DNA of 64,000 nt from Phytophthora colocasiae (taxonomy: Eukaryota; Oomycota; Peronosporomycetes; Peronosporales; Peronosporaceae). Below are positions 21,301-31,780 of this stretch, in pieces. The stretch covers positions 62,001 to 126,000 of the forward strand of contig JAGKQI010000080.1 of NCBI GenBank assembly GCA_018806915.1. The letters run 5' to 3'. The stretch's first letter is position 1. The number at the start of each line of letters is the position of its first letter. The notes under the pieces were generated by a model that had not been told where the DNA came from, did not search any database, and saw only the letters and a program-made list of their open reading frames with translations. The position numbers and the translations under genes are program-made.

Positions 21301-23990
21301 ATCACATCGCAGAGTAGGAGGTCATCGCGATTCTCAGGGTTCTGGAGAACTTTCGGGCTCTGATAAACACGAGTCCCGTGATCACGGTGTACACCAGACA
21401 TTCGGTGTTGAAATGGCTCCTGTCATCCAGTTCGGCTGACGGTCGGAACGTGAAGTGGGGATTGAAGTTGTCACACTGGAATTTGGAGATTCGCAGGATC
21501 CAGCGAGATGAAGATGGTCTCCCGGCTATTCTTGGAGCAGGCATCACACCCCGTGAACACCTCGATGAAGTCTCTGAAAACCTCATCCCCGTCAAGGGGC
21601 GAGTCAAACCTCCAGCACCCATTAGCGTGGAGATGCTAGAGGCTGATTACCGAGGTTGTGAGTTTCGATGGTGCCGCCAAGACATCCACTCGCCTGGGAA
21701 GCTGCGGATGTGTGCTCTGGGAGCTCCCGGGGTGGAATATCCTGGAAGCCCAAGGGTTCGCTCTGAAAGATGTCACTGTGAATGACTCAGAGTACTGTGG
21801 TCTGATCAATGGATTGAAGTTAGCTTTGGAACGTGGCATCCGAGACTTGGTGGTTGTCGGAGACTCTCGTATCGCTATCCAGCAAGCTCAAGGACTGATC
21901 AATTGTAATCAGCCGAACCTGCAGCGGAAATTGGCCGAGTTTGAGTCTCTGAAAATCAAGTTCCAGTCTCTGAAGCTAGTGCACGTGAAGCGTGAGTTCA
22001 ATCAAGCAGCGGACTATTTGACTTCCAAGACCCTCGTTCTTGGCGAGTTCTGGCAGGTCCAAGACCCTGACGAACTGACTCACCTAAAACTGGTGTCCAA
22101 GATCCTAGAGAAACTGATGAAGCCTCCCGAAGGGATGTCTTCTGAAACTCCGGACGATGTTCACCGGACCTCTGGTGAACATGATTGTACACCGGAGATG
22201 GATGACCCAGGGCCAGAGTCTGCGCCCCTGCCTCATGCTGCCAAGGTGCTTGTTGCCATCACTCGTGCACGCGATCAGGAAGAAGCAAACCTACCAGATG
22301 ACGCGGAGGCTCGTGAACCCATGGGCCCATTGGAGTTTCAGGAAGAACGCTGGCGGCGGATCAAAGTTCACCAGACTCGAGATGTTCATCTGGCAGAACT
22401 CATCAAGTTCCTTAAGGGTGACGTGGGAGATCTACCACGACCCCGAGTAAGGAAGCTTGCCAGGATTGCCGATTATTTCATCTTGGATTCCAGAGACGTT
22501 TGGTACCGCCTCAGCCGCGCTACCAGGGAACGTCCGAGAGACATGGTTGATGAGCTTAGACTTGTGGTTCCCAGAGACTTGCACGCCGATATGCTGCACT
22601 ATGCTCATGGGGATTTCCAGGGTGCTCACCAGGGAATCAAACGTACGTTCGAGAAGCTGAGCTCCGAGTTCTACTGGATTGGTATGTACGCGGATGTGGA
22701 AAGGTTCGTCAAGGAGTGTATGGACTGTGCAAGTGGCAAGGGGCGTCCCCCGAATCCTGGACCGTCGCCCGGCAACATCGAGCCCAGTCGACCTTTTGAA
22801 GTAGTGTCCATGGATTTCGTGACGCACATGCCAAAGTCCGCCAGAGGCAACACGTTCCTGTTGTTGTTCCAAGACATGTTCTCAGGATATGTGATGTGCA
22901 AGCCTATGAGTATTACTACGGCTCAAGATGTCGCTGAGGCCTACGAGGAACGTGTCTTCCGGAACTTCGGAGCTAGTTCCCTGATACACCATGATCAGGA
23001 CCCTCGGTTCATGAGTGAAGTGTTCAGGTGTTTCCGGGATCTCCTGGGAAGCAGACAGCGAGCGACTCTGGCGTACCGTCCCCAGGCGACGGCCAACAAG
23101 AACGGTCTGTTCAAACAGTCGTGCGTGCCATCAAGGCCTACATCGCTGAAGCTGATCAAAGTGACTGGGATGACCACGCCGAACGTCTGATGTTCGCGTT
23201 GAACACTTCCTTTGATGCGACCCGTCTGGAAACACCTTTCTTTCTGGTGCACGGATGGGATGCTCACGGGACTGTGTCCGCGATGCTTGGTCCAAAGCCT
23301 TCTGGTGTACATGAGCGCACTGCTTATGAGTGGCGTCGGAAGATGCAGCGAGATTACAGCTACGCTCAAGCCTGTGCTGAAGAACTTCAGAAGAAGGCCA
23401 AGCGGGAGCGTTCTGAAGAACAGACCCGAAAGTGGAAGGAGTTGTCGGAACGTCTGAAGTCCGGATTTGCCGTCGGTGATGCCGTGTGGCTATACATCCC
23501 CAAGGTACAAACGGGGTTGAGTCGGAAGCTCGCACACATGTGGCATGGTCCCTTCCGGATTGAAGAAATGTTGGATGATTTTCGTGTGAAACTGAAGGTT
23601 GAGGATACCGGGTATCGGGTGAACCCTTGGGTTCACATAAGTCGCCTGAAGCCGAGAGCCTTGTTTCCCAGAAGACCGACTGTGGAACTCGACATCTCTG
23701 AGGATGATGACTTTGATGCAGCACTATTACCAGAGGACAGTTGGGAGCCCGACACCGAGAATGATGAATACGAAGTGGAAAAGATACTAGACACTCGGTG
23801 GAATAAGCGTACTAGGACCTCCAAGAGACTTCGCGAATACCTGGTCAAGTGGAAGGGGTACGACGAGACAGAGTGGCTACCCTTGTCAAAGCTGAACTGT
23901 GGCGCTTTGCTATATGAGTTCAATCAGAGCGCACGAGCGCGAGCTCGTTTCCAAGCAATGCAAGCTGGAGACGATCACCCCAGAGTTTAA
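18334..23990 (+). pseudogene. gypsy pol: protease, RT, two RNase H domains, integrase, chromodomain
   Basis: The first frame opens with GTG at 18334, after the gag stop; the first ATG is at 18385. In order: aspartic protease with LLDTGAT (about 18640), RT with YIDDI (about 20745), the gypsy RNase H, a second RNase H-like domain starting SFDGAAKT (about 21665), an H-H-C-C zinc finger and integrase core (MDFVTHM, HHDQDPRF and the Glu in QQERS), a GPF module, and a chromodomain (about 23770-23900, WKGYDETEW). Lesions: frameshift near 20770, TGA at 20829-20831, TAG at 21315-21317, frameshift near 21650, frameshift near 23090 just before the catalytic Glu. About 75 residues of unusual sequence sit between the RT body and YIDDI. 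The polyprotein cannot be made intact from this copy. Confidence 0.9.
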
Positions 23991-24372
23991 ACTCTGAAAC
24001 TTATTCTGAGGACTCTGGTGAACATCACTGTTCACCAGACGATGTATTTCAGAGATGAGGTGTCTGAGAGACATGTCTTTCGGAAATGTGATTTCGGGGA
24101 TACGTGACTCCCAGAGATGGTGATTGTTATGAGAATTTGTATGGAGATGATTTTGTGGTTGTGTGTGTATGATGGAATTTTACGAAGTGGATTATGATGG
24201 TGTGAGAAGAAGATTACTGAACGACATACGAGGATGTTAAAGGATAAGATAGTCGGGGAACTATATTTGGAATTGTTACTACGCTACGATATGCAGACGA
24301 CTAAGTTGTTCTGGAAGAAGAAGTGTAGTTCCCCGGAGATGTCGCGAAGAGTACACCAGACCTCTGGCGTAC
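23991..24372. other. non-coding stretch between convergent pol and antisense ORF
   Basis: It begins with a near-palindromic pair of the dispersed motif (TCTGGTGAACA and TGTTCACCAGA at 24013-24040). The rest is AT-rich with GTGTGTATGATGG-like sequence. Convergent transcripts would both end here. No gene seen. Confidence 0.5.
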
Positions 24373-27300
24373 TTACTTCAGAGAGACAGGATTTTCGGCG
24401 CGTTCAGCGGGCGTCAGAGCTTGTTTCCGGAGATCGGATGGCACGAATTCCATCCAGTCCTTGTCGGAAGACGCTGTGGCCCACTGCGTGCGCGCCGGTT
24501 CCGCTGAGTCGATAGCTTCGAGCTGCTTGCGCAAGCTCAGGCACTTGGGACCTCCGATGTCACGTGCACGTGGGTCCTGCCAGATCCATGGGCAATATTT
24601 GTCCGGGACCTTCCAGATACCAGGCTCGAACATGAGCGTCTCCGGGAAATCCTTGTGCTTCAGAATCTTGGAAACTGCCCCTCGATATTGGCGCAGTAAA
24701 GATGCACGTCGGAGCCCACGTTCCTTGTGCTGTTCACCGGACAGCAGGTCCTCGTCGGGATCCATGATCACCCAGTGAGTGCGTTCCCACAGCGCCTGGG
24801 CGTGCTTGCGCATGAGAGACGCGAGTTCTTCGATGTCCGCCTGAAACAAGGGACAGAGGTCTTCACGCCGGTGAAAGTACAGTTCGGTCCGACGGTTCTG
24901 GTACATGATGTCCCAGGGCGCTGGCACTTCGTCCAGCAGGGCTTGATACTTCTTGGAGTCCAACGTTTCTTGAGGCGTGCCAGACTGTGTCTGTGGGGCT
25001 CAAAGTCTGGGAACCCTGGGGTTTGCCCGATGGACGTCTTGGTGTCACTTGTCGGCTGAACCGGAATGCCGTAGTACAGCCACGAAGAACAATGTGTGTC
25101 CGGGGCCTCGATCGTCAGTAATTCCTTTGGCGTCAGCGACTTGTATGACTTGGACACTAGACTTGACTTCCGGAGTTTACCAGAAGGTCGCTTGCCCGAA
25201 GAACTCTTAGTTGACTTGGAGTCTTGAGACTTCTTGTCCTTGGAACTTGACTTGGGCGAACCACCGGACTTCTTGCTCTTGGGACTTGACGTGGAGGTGC
25301 CACCGGACTTTTGACTGCCTGACTTGGATCGGGATGCTTCGTGCACACTATCCCGCTTGGACTTCTTGGTGGGGATTATTGGACCCGAGTCATCCGAGTC
25401 GCTGGACTCGTAGTCCCGTGGACGCTTGTTGCCGGCGTGCGAATGATCATCAGACTCATCGTCGTCAGAGTCATCGCTGTTGCCGCTCGACTTTTCGTCG
25501 TCAGACTCGCTGTCGCTAGATGCAGACTCTTGTTCACCAGACTCCTTGAAGTCCGGGTCCTTCTGAGGGTCATCCTCTGTGGACTCAGGCTCACTGATAG
25601 GATATGGAACGTGAGCATCCAGTGCCTCCCAGACCGGTGGCTCCACATCGTTCTTCCGCAGTTCCTCCTCAGCCATCTTGTAATACGTCTCTGGGACGTA
25701 CGAGGTCCACGGGGTCTGATTCAGCTTGCGCCAGTACATCATGCTCACTAGCATTTTTACCAAGGGGCGCCCCGTGAACAGGCTGTGGGCGGGCTTGTCC
25801 GTGCGCAGCCACTTCATCGCTGTCTCGTAAGAAATGCCGGCGAGCAGAGCCAAGCGCAAGTCCGGACGAACTTCTTCCCAGACGACTCCAGCCGGTAACG
25901 TGGTGTGAACCGCGTCCTTGGACACCGGAGACTTGGCGTTCGCCGGACGCACTGAATCGATACCAGGCGTGTAATTCTTGGGGCGATCCTGGGGAACACG
26001 AACCCGATGTTTCCCAGACGGCCGGTTGGGCTTGAGTGGTGGAGATCCGGAAGATTTGGGCGACCTGGTGGGCGACCCAGACTTGTTCACCGGGCGAGTG
26101 CCTGATTTCTCGGGGCCACCCGCATGTTCAACGGAGACCTTCACACCACTGCCAGCACCCGTCAGATCCAGCACTTTGGTTGATTTCTTGGCCGCTGCTG
26201 CTTGATCGGACCGATGTTTAGCCAGACGCTTGGAGAAGTCAGGGATTTCCGCCTTGCGCTGATCCATTGCAGTCACGTTGATGATGGTATCCCAGTCTCC
26301 TGGCGGCGCCTTGCCCTCTTGGAAGTTCACCAGAAGCTCCCGAAGACGCACCCAACTGCCGTTCAACTCCCCGTGTTCAAACAGGTATTCCAGAAAACCC
26401 CAGGAGTCTGTGGCTGTGGTCGTGGGGCGAGCCTTCAGCAACCGGACCTCCGCTTGAGAGTCCTCCAGGCGTTCCTCCAAGGACGACTTCTCAGCTTCCA
26501 GGGCATCGATCTGGTCCTGATAGTGCGACGCGAGCTTCTTGGACTCCGCGTTCACACGATCTTCGGTCTCGCCAGCAGTACGCCGGGCGTCCAGTACTTC
26601 ATGGCGCCAATACTGGCAGTTGAAGACCCACTGACGCTTGAGATCTTCGGACTCGTTCTGGATAGCGGCCGTGTCCACCAGAGATGCACCGCCCTGGGAC
26701 TCTACTTGGAGTCGAAGCCGGCGGTGAGCGCCAGCCATCTGCTTCAGGTAACCCGATGTCTTGTACACCCGCTCGGCGAGGCGCTGATGAGGGAGGTGCA
26801 GGAGGATTGCCGCCAATTCCCGGAGGACGTCAACGGATCCCATGTGCGCCTCAAGACTCATGCGGTTACGGCTATCCACGTGGGGAACAAGCATCTGACT
26901 TTCAGTGAAGTCGGGGATGACACGCTCGAGCTCCGAGATGTCTGCCGGTGTGAAGCCTTCAAGGCCAACTAATACACCAGGCTCACCATAGATATTCGCG
27001 ATGTGGTTGCCCACACGGAAGTCCTCGGCGAGCGCCGGAACACCAACCAAGAATGGTTGCCCCTCAGGTCGTGGCTCAGGATCCACCCAGTTGGAAGGGA
27101 CGTCGGACTTCTCTTCGTCCAACGGGTGTTGCCCAGGTCCAAACAGATCGTCCACCTCGGCGGTGGAGAGAATGTGGGGGCCTCTGTGAAGCGAAGACAA
27201 GACGCCAAGAGTCGAACCCGCAGTAGCGGAAGCCGCCGACGTACCAGGTCCGCTCACGTGATCATCGCTGTCAGCAGCATCAACGCCCTGCTTCGGAGCG

Positions 27301-27449
27301 GCGGACGCGCTCGACTGTGTGGCTGGGGCGCTTGAGCTGCCACCAGGTGATGCGGAAGTACCGTCACCACCACCGCGCGATGCTACAGATGCCGAAGCGG
27401 GCCCAGTGCCCGAGGAGTCGCCAATGGTAGAAGCCGATGGGGAACTCAT
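24373..27449 (-). CDS. long antisense ORF of the gypsy element, unknown function (one frameshift)
   Basis: The frame is open from 27650; the ATG at 27449 (MSSPSAST) is the likelier start because the 67 codons before it look non-coding. It reads to about 25000, where a one-base loss in a C4 run moves the protein into a second frame ending at 24373. Together about 1,025 codons. Features: Ser/Gly/Ala-rich N-terminus; a folded-looking central part with a coiled coil (DALEAEKSSLEERLEDSQAE); a module around VWEEVRPDLRLALLAG and YWRKLNQTPW; a Ser/Asp-rich then Lys/Ser-rich tract; and a C-terminal segment with YQNRRTELYFHRRED. I recognise no catalytic domain. It lies wholly inside the element, 256 bp from the 3' LTR, reading towards pol. 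It shares the SGEQ word with gag and pol. Plant gypsy elements also carry antisense ORFs, but no homology is claimed. Confidence 0.75.
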
Positions 27450-27691
27450 GGCTGCAGGATCTTCTTCCGAAGTGTGCGTCAGAAAGGAAATCGGGATGTG
27501 CCCGTTTGTGGGATACGACAGTTGGCTATTTCTGAGTCTGATGGAATCAGATTGAGCGACAGGACACCAGAGACTTTGAAACCCCGGAAGTTTTGAGAGC
27601 GTCACAGCTACACTATGTTCACGGGACCTCTGACGTACTGTCCTGGCCATGATGCTCAGTTTGGAGAAAGTTCCGCACTGACGAATTATGA

Positions 27692-27705
27692 CCAGGAGGG
27701 GCGGT
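27692..27705 (+). other. polypurine tract
   Basis: AGGAGGGGCGG lies immediately before the 3' LTR start (TGACACG at 27706), the place where plus-strand priming occurs in LTR retrotransposons. Confidence 0.7.
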
Positions 27706-29614
27706 TGACACGTTGCTAATTACGATTTTTCGAGTGGATATGGACGTTACGCTGTGATGTGATTGGACATATACTGGATTGTGGGAGAAAGGGAGATGTG
27801 GGACGAGGTTATGTCCCGTTTGACAATATGATGGGTCTGTGGAAGAAAACTGCTATATATATTAACCTTCACCTGTACTGCAAAGGGGCCCAAGAGATCA
27901 GAAGTGTTCCTCGGAAAAGTGCACAAACTCCGAGAGATAACAACACTCAGTCTGATCACCGGACTTTCCCCGACGATGAGTGCCTAAAGGTTGGCAGAAA
28001 GTCTCTCAGAAGAACGTATCTCTGAGAGACCTCATCCCGTTGCCGTCCTGTGTGACGATGATGGTTCAAGGAATACAGTTATACCCGCAAGATACCAAGT
28101 ATCGCGCACCGGACGTAGCGCACCCCGCGCATATCCCGATTGGACTTCGTGCGTTGTAGCATACGTGCTCCGCACCCTGAAAAACTCATGGATTTCTGGT
28201 ATCACGCATGGAAACTCTGATATCACACCATGAAGTCTGACGTACATGAGTCTGACGTACATGAGTCCGACGTACATGAAGTCCGACGTACATGAAGTCC
28301 GACGTACATGAGTCTGACGAACATGATTCTGGTGAACAAGTCTGATGTGTCCGGCTTATACAAGCAATATTCCAGACATTTACCAGTTTCCGATGAACAG
28401 ACTCCGACGTACAAGACTCCGATGAACAGACCCAAGTGTCACGACTCTGGTATTTATGACTCTGATGTACATGATTCCGGAGTACATGGTTCCGATGAAC
28501 ATGTCTCCGACGCACATGATTCCAGACCCTGATGAACAGGATACCAGACTCTGACACTCTGAAGTCCACCCCATACTGAAGCCAAGTGTACCCAACACGT
28601 CCTCACGCAATCAAGTGAAACGCAACCCGCTCATCCCTGTAATGACATCATTAAGTGTCGACTCGACAAGATCTGCAGCATCGACTACCATAGTGAGCCC
28701 AAGTGAAGATTCTTGAGTTATACTGAGACCAAGTGTATATAAGAATATGGAAGATAGAAGACAGAGAGATACGAGATAGATAACCAGAGTTCAATTTGAT
28801 CGGTACCCCCGAGTTAAATTTGCGTTACAACCCCAAGGTCGATTCGTCGGTTCTTCGGAAGTGTAAGGCCACGACAAAGCTTTGAGTCGTGTGATCTCTC
28901 ACCTATCAAGCCCCTTTAGGTGGAGATCAGCGTAACGCAGAGACCTGAGAGGACCCACCTATTCCATTTACTAGTTGGGTCGTTTGTCTTGTCTCTAGCG
29001 GTAGCCCATTTCATATTGTACGTTTGGACAGGTTTTGGGAGCTAGACAGTCGCTCTCAAGACGCTCGGTAGACTGTTATATAACTGATAGTGTATTGGTT
29101 TATTTTCCCTCTATATATTAGAGGGTGGTGCGCGAAAGTTACGGGAATACCAGACAGACCAGGTGTCTGGTGAACATTTCCTAGTTGACCTGGAGAACTA
29201 GCCCACTGCTCAAGGGCCAGGAAAGAATAAGAGCAGCTACATATTTGTATATCGGAACTCTATATTGCGGTTATCTCGGAAGTCTAATTACTGGACTTCC
29301 CATTGTATTAATTTCTCTTTTGCCTTCAGAAATCTCTGGTGTACACAAGTGTTCACCGGAAAACGTTCGACTCTCAAGCGCTCCTGTGAGGACCAGAAGG
29401 ACATCCGACGGTCTACGCAAGGAACCCTCACTCTCACACAAACTCTCACGACCCCGGCGAGGGTCTCATTACCAAGACAACGAACCTACGAGGACAGCAC
29501 AAGGTAACACACGCCCACCTTGCTGTGCGACTCTGGTATCACTACCGGTAGTCACACTTCCAGGTTCACTGTACGCCCCTGCACCGCGGTAAAAGTTGCA
29601 CCGACTTCGCGACA
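27706..29614 (+). repeat. gypsy 3' LTR
   Basis: Partner of 12068-13964 with the same start and end; the CGAC target duplication follows at 29615-29618. It holds one more copy of the short tandem unit than the 5' LTR, and differs from it in one compact block (about 28797-28866). Confidence 0.93.
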
Positions 29615-29618
29615 CGAC

Positions 29619-30067
29619 AAGGACATGATTGAGCCCCAGAGGACCAGGTCAAGGGCTTCGTGAAGAGTTTGGCAAGACCAAGATCATGATGCCGGGCAAG
29701 GACGTCCATCATTGCCTTCTCCGTATGATGGGTGAGGCCCTTGAGGCCACTGCTGCCCTGATAGAGAGAGCATTGACGCAGAGGTGATTAATCTGTCATT
29801 GAGAGGCTACCGTCACTCCAACCAGAATTCTGGTACATGGAACTTAAGCAGAATAATGGTACGCGAAAACACATAATGCCATTCTGCCTCTCCCCTAATT
29901 AGGCGGACTCTTTTTGAAATATGACATACAGAAATTTGTGCCTGCGCCCTTAGACCAGAAGCTTAGTGATCGAGCTCCCCGAAGAAGCCCACATCTGTCT
30001 TGGGTTTCTCCTTCTTTTAGACAGATACTAGACGCGGTGCGGCAGCAACAGGAGCAGCCATCATTGC
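29619..30067. other. flank of the gypsy insertion, no clear gene
   Basis: A short frame at about 29670-29785 reads FGKTKIMMPGKDVHHC and then stops; it may be a remnant of the sequence into which the element inserted. Nothing else is recognisable before the START-like remnant. Confidence 0.35.
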
Positions 30068-30627
30068 GTGGCAATCGGGACGATCGAAGGGGAATTCAAC
30101 GACATGGCGTTTGGACTGTTAAATGCTACGACGGAAATGCAGAAGATTAAATCCTCATACACTAACGACAAGATCGCTGATGCCAAGGTTTTAGCAGCTA
30201 TTGTAGAGCCTACTCCAAATGAACCAGTGAAGAAACGTACCTCAATTAGAGTGTCTCGACTGGAGCTCCCTTTTTACTACGGAAGATCGTTCGACCTCGA
30301 GATTTCGGCTATTTGGAATCTATCGGTATCCTTAAGACTGACAAGGGGGAACGAATTGGCTACAGTTTAATACATTCGCTTCAGATCCCCACTATCCGAG
30401 AGCTAAAGGAGTATCAAATCGTACGAGCGAATGCTTCTATCGGCGCTTTATTTAGTCAAAAAGCATCGGGGAAACTCGAGTTGTACGTCAAAGGGTTCGT
30501 GGATGCCGCACGGCAGGCAGCTATGGCACTCTCCTTTTCTGTATTGACAACTCCTGTTGATGTTCCAGACGCATTAACTGCTCGTGAGACGTCAACGACG
30601 TCTGATTTTGATCCGTTTTACTACTAG
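30068..30627 (+). pseudogene. START-like lipid-binding domain remnant
   Basis: Two frames overlap with a shift near 30260-30300. The first has KIKSSYTNDKIADAKVLA and AIVEPTPNEP; the second has the continuation LESIGILKTDKGERIGYS and LYVKGFVDAA. This order and wording resemble the START-like domain of a large oomycete family that often pairs START with FYVE. START domains bind lipids or sterols. The N-terminal half is absent and the C-terminus ends at 30627 without a FYVE domain, so this is a fragment. Assignment rests on remembered family features, not a search. Confidence 0.5.
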
Positions 30628-31050
30628 TACATAGTTCTTCTAATGTGGCGGAGCACGTACGCTCACAAATTTCTTTTGGTTTTGTCAGCAGCTCAACACA
30701 AACGCATAGCTCCTCTGCAAATCTAACAACTCCCCAAAACAACGAGGCGGAGCGCTGCGCAATTTTTTTTAAAATGCTCATCATTTTCCGCACGGAGGTA
30801 GTAGTAGCTACTACTATTGAAACATGCTACTATAGTAAATAGTCGATTGCATTAGTAATTTACTCTGGTACTATCTAGCTAATATCGAACTACTAGTACT
30901 GTGTACCACGCATACATCTCCGGGCTCACGCCGCACGAGAAGCAGCTCTATAGCGAAGACGTGAAGACGTGAAGCTCACATTGGCTTGTTATAATTGGCT
31001 TTATGTCCCGTATCCGGGATTGAGAGGGTCATTCCAGCGGTGCTGGACCT
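30628..31050. other. intergenic with a 30-bp segment shared with 36258-36290
   Basis: ATGCTCATCATTTTCCGCAC and the following GGAGGTAGTA occur at 30773-30805 and again at 36259-36291. Here the match runs into a palindrome-like GGTAGTAGTAGCTACTACT, there into GGTAGTAATTTCTACC. It may mark an element end. No gene seen. Confidence 0.4.
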
Positions 31051-31286
31051 TGCTTTTTGTAAGCTCCTCCTTCTCCACGCATCTTGCTCCAGATGAGAGC
31101 GATGAGGAGAAAGAACCTCGTACTCTTATCCGCGAGGAGCTCTCTGAAAAGTTGGAGTGGTCTTACGGTGGAGTGCCCTATTTGTTTGGCTATGCTGCGT
31201 CGGGCTTCGAGCTAGAATTATTTGCTCTCTACCGAGATGTGAAGCGTGACGACATGGGGCAAGATGTCGTGGAGATGCGTGACCAG
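31051..31286 (+). pseudogene. CRN-associated kinase N-terminal fragment, copy 1
   Basis: About 235 bp are nearly identical to 36922-37157 and encode EELSEKLEWSYGG and PYLFGYAASGFELELFALYR in an open frame. This resembles the region before the kinase domain in oomycete Crinkler-type kinases. Before and after it the two copies share nothing, so it is a dispersed fragment. The frame continues by chance to 31430. Confidence 0.5.
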
Positions 31287-31289
31287 TGC

Positions 31290-31780
31290 TGGCAACAGAC
31301 AGTAAAGACGTCTTTTCGTAAAGACACGTTTAAACGCCTTCTCGGACGTCTGTTTCTCCAAAAGACGTCTAAAGACGTCGTCTATTCAGGGGTACAGCGT
31401 ACCATAACCGAAACAGGAGCAGGACCTTAACTTTTTAAATTGAGGCCTCTGACACTCGAAGCGCTGGACAACTTAGCCAAGCAACAAGCAACTTGCTTAG
31501 GAAGCGCGTGCTACAACGGTCAAGATCGTTGCTTCATTTCAAAGCTTCCTGCGTGTTAGGGCGAACGATTGGTTGATTTGTTGCAAAATGAAGTGAATTC
31601 CTTGTTGAACCTACGTATTCCCTCGGATCTTTTCAAGTTCTTCCCATTCACAATATTTCCTGGTGTTGAGTAAGCCCCCACCCAGTGTGATTCTTCTCTG
31701 GTACGTCCTTCACTGTGCTTGTCTTGTTGATGGTTCGTGTAGCTAACGTTAACTCTGACAGCTTCTAAACCCGAGCTGGA
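31290..31780. other. left flank of the hAT gene, possible terminal sequence
   Basis: Repeated AAGACGTCTTTTCG-like words occur at 31305-31380. CAGGGGTACAG at 31387 looks like a hAT terminus (CAGGG), but no matching right end was found after 34454. The stretch 31440-31780 holds nothing else I recognise. Confidence 0.35.

Larger units (their letters stand above)
12064..29618 (+). mobile_element. complete but decayed Ty3/gypsy LTR retrotransposon with antisense ORF
   Basis: Two LTRs of 1,897 and 1,909 bp start TGACACGTTG and end TTCGCGACA, and are flanked by the 4-bp target duplication CGAC (12064-12067 and 29615-29618). Between them are a primer-binding-like site, gag, pol (protease, RT, RNase H, second RNase H, integrase with chromodomain), a non-coding gap, a long minus-strand ORF, and a polypurine tract just before the 3' LTR. 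The total of about 17.5 kb is large for the superfamily. Pol has several frameshifts and stops, so this copy is not autonomous. Confidence 0.93.

Noticed and set aside
26202..26972. Plus-strand frame of 256 codons opposite the antisense gypsy ORF
   Set aside because: It lies within the much longer minus-strand frame, has no domain and looks like a shadow.
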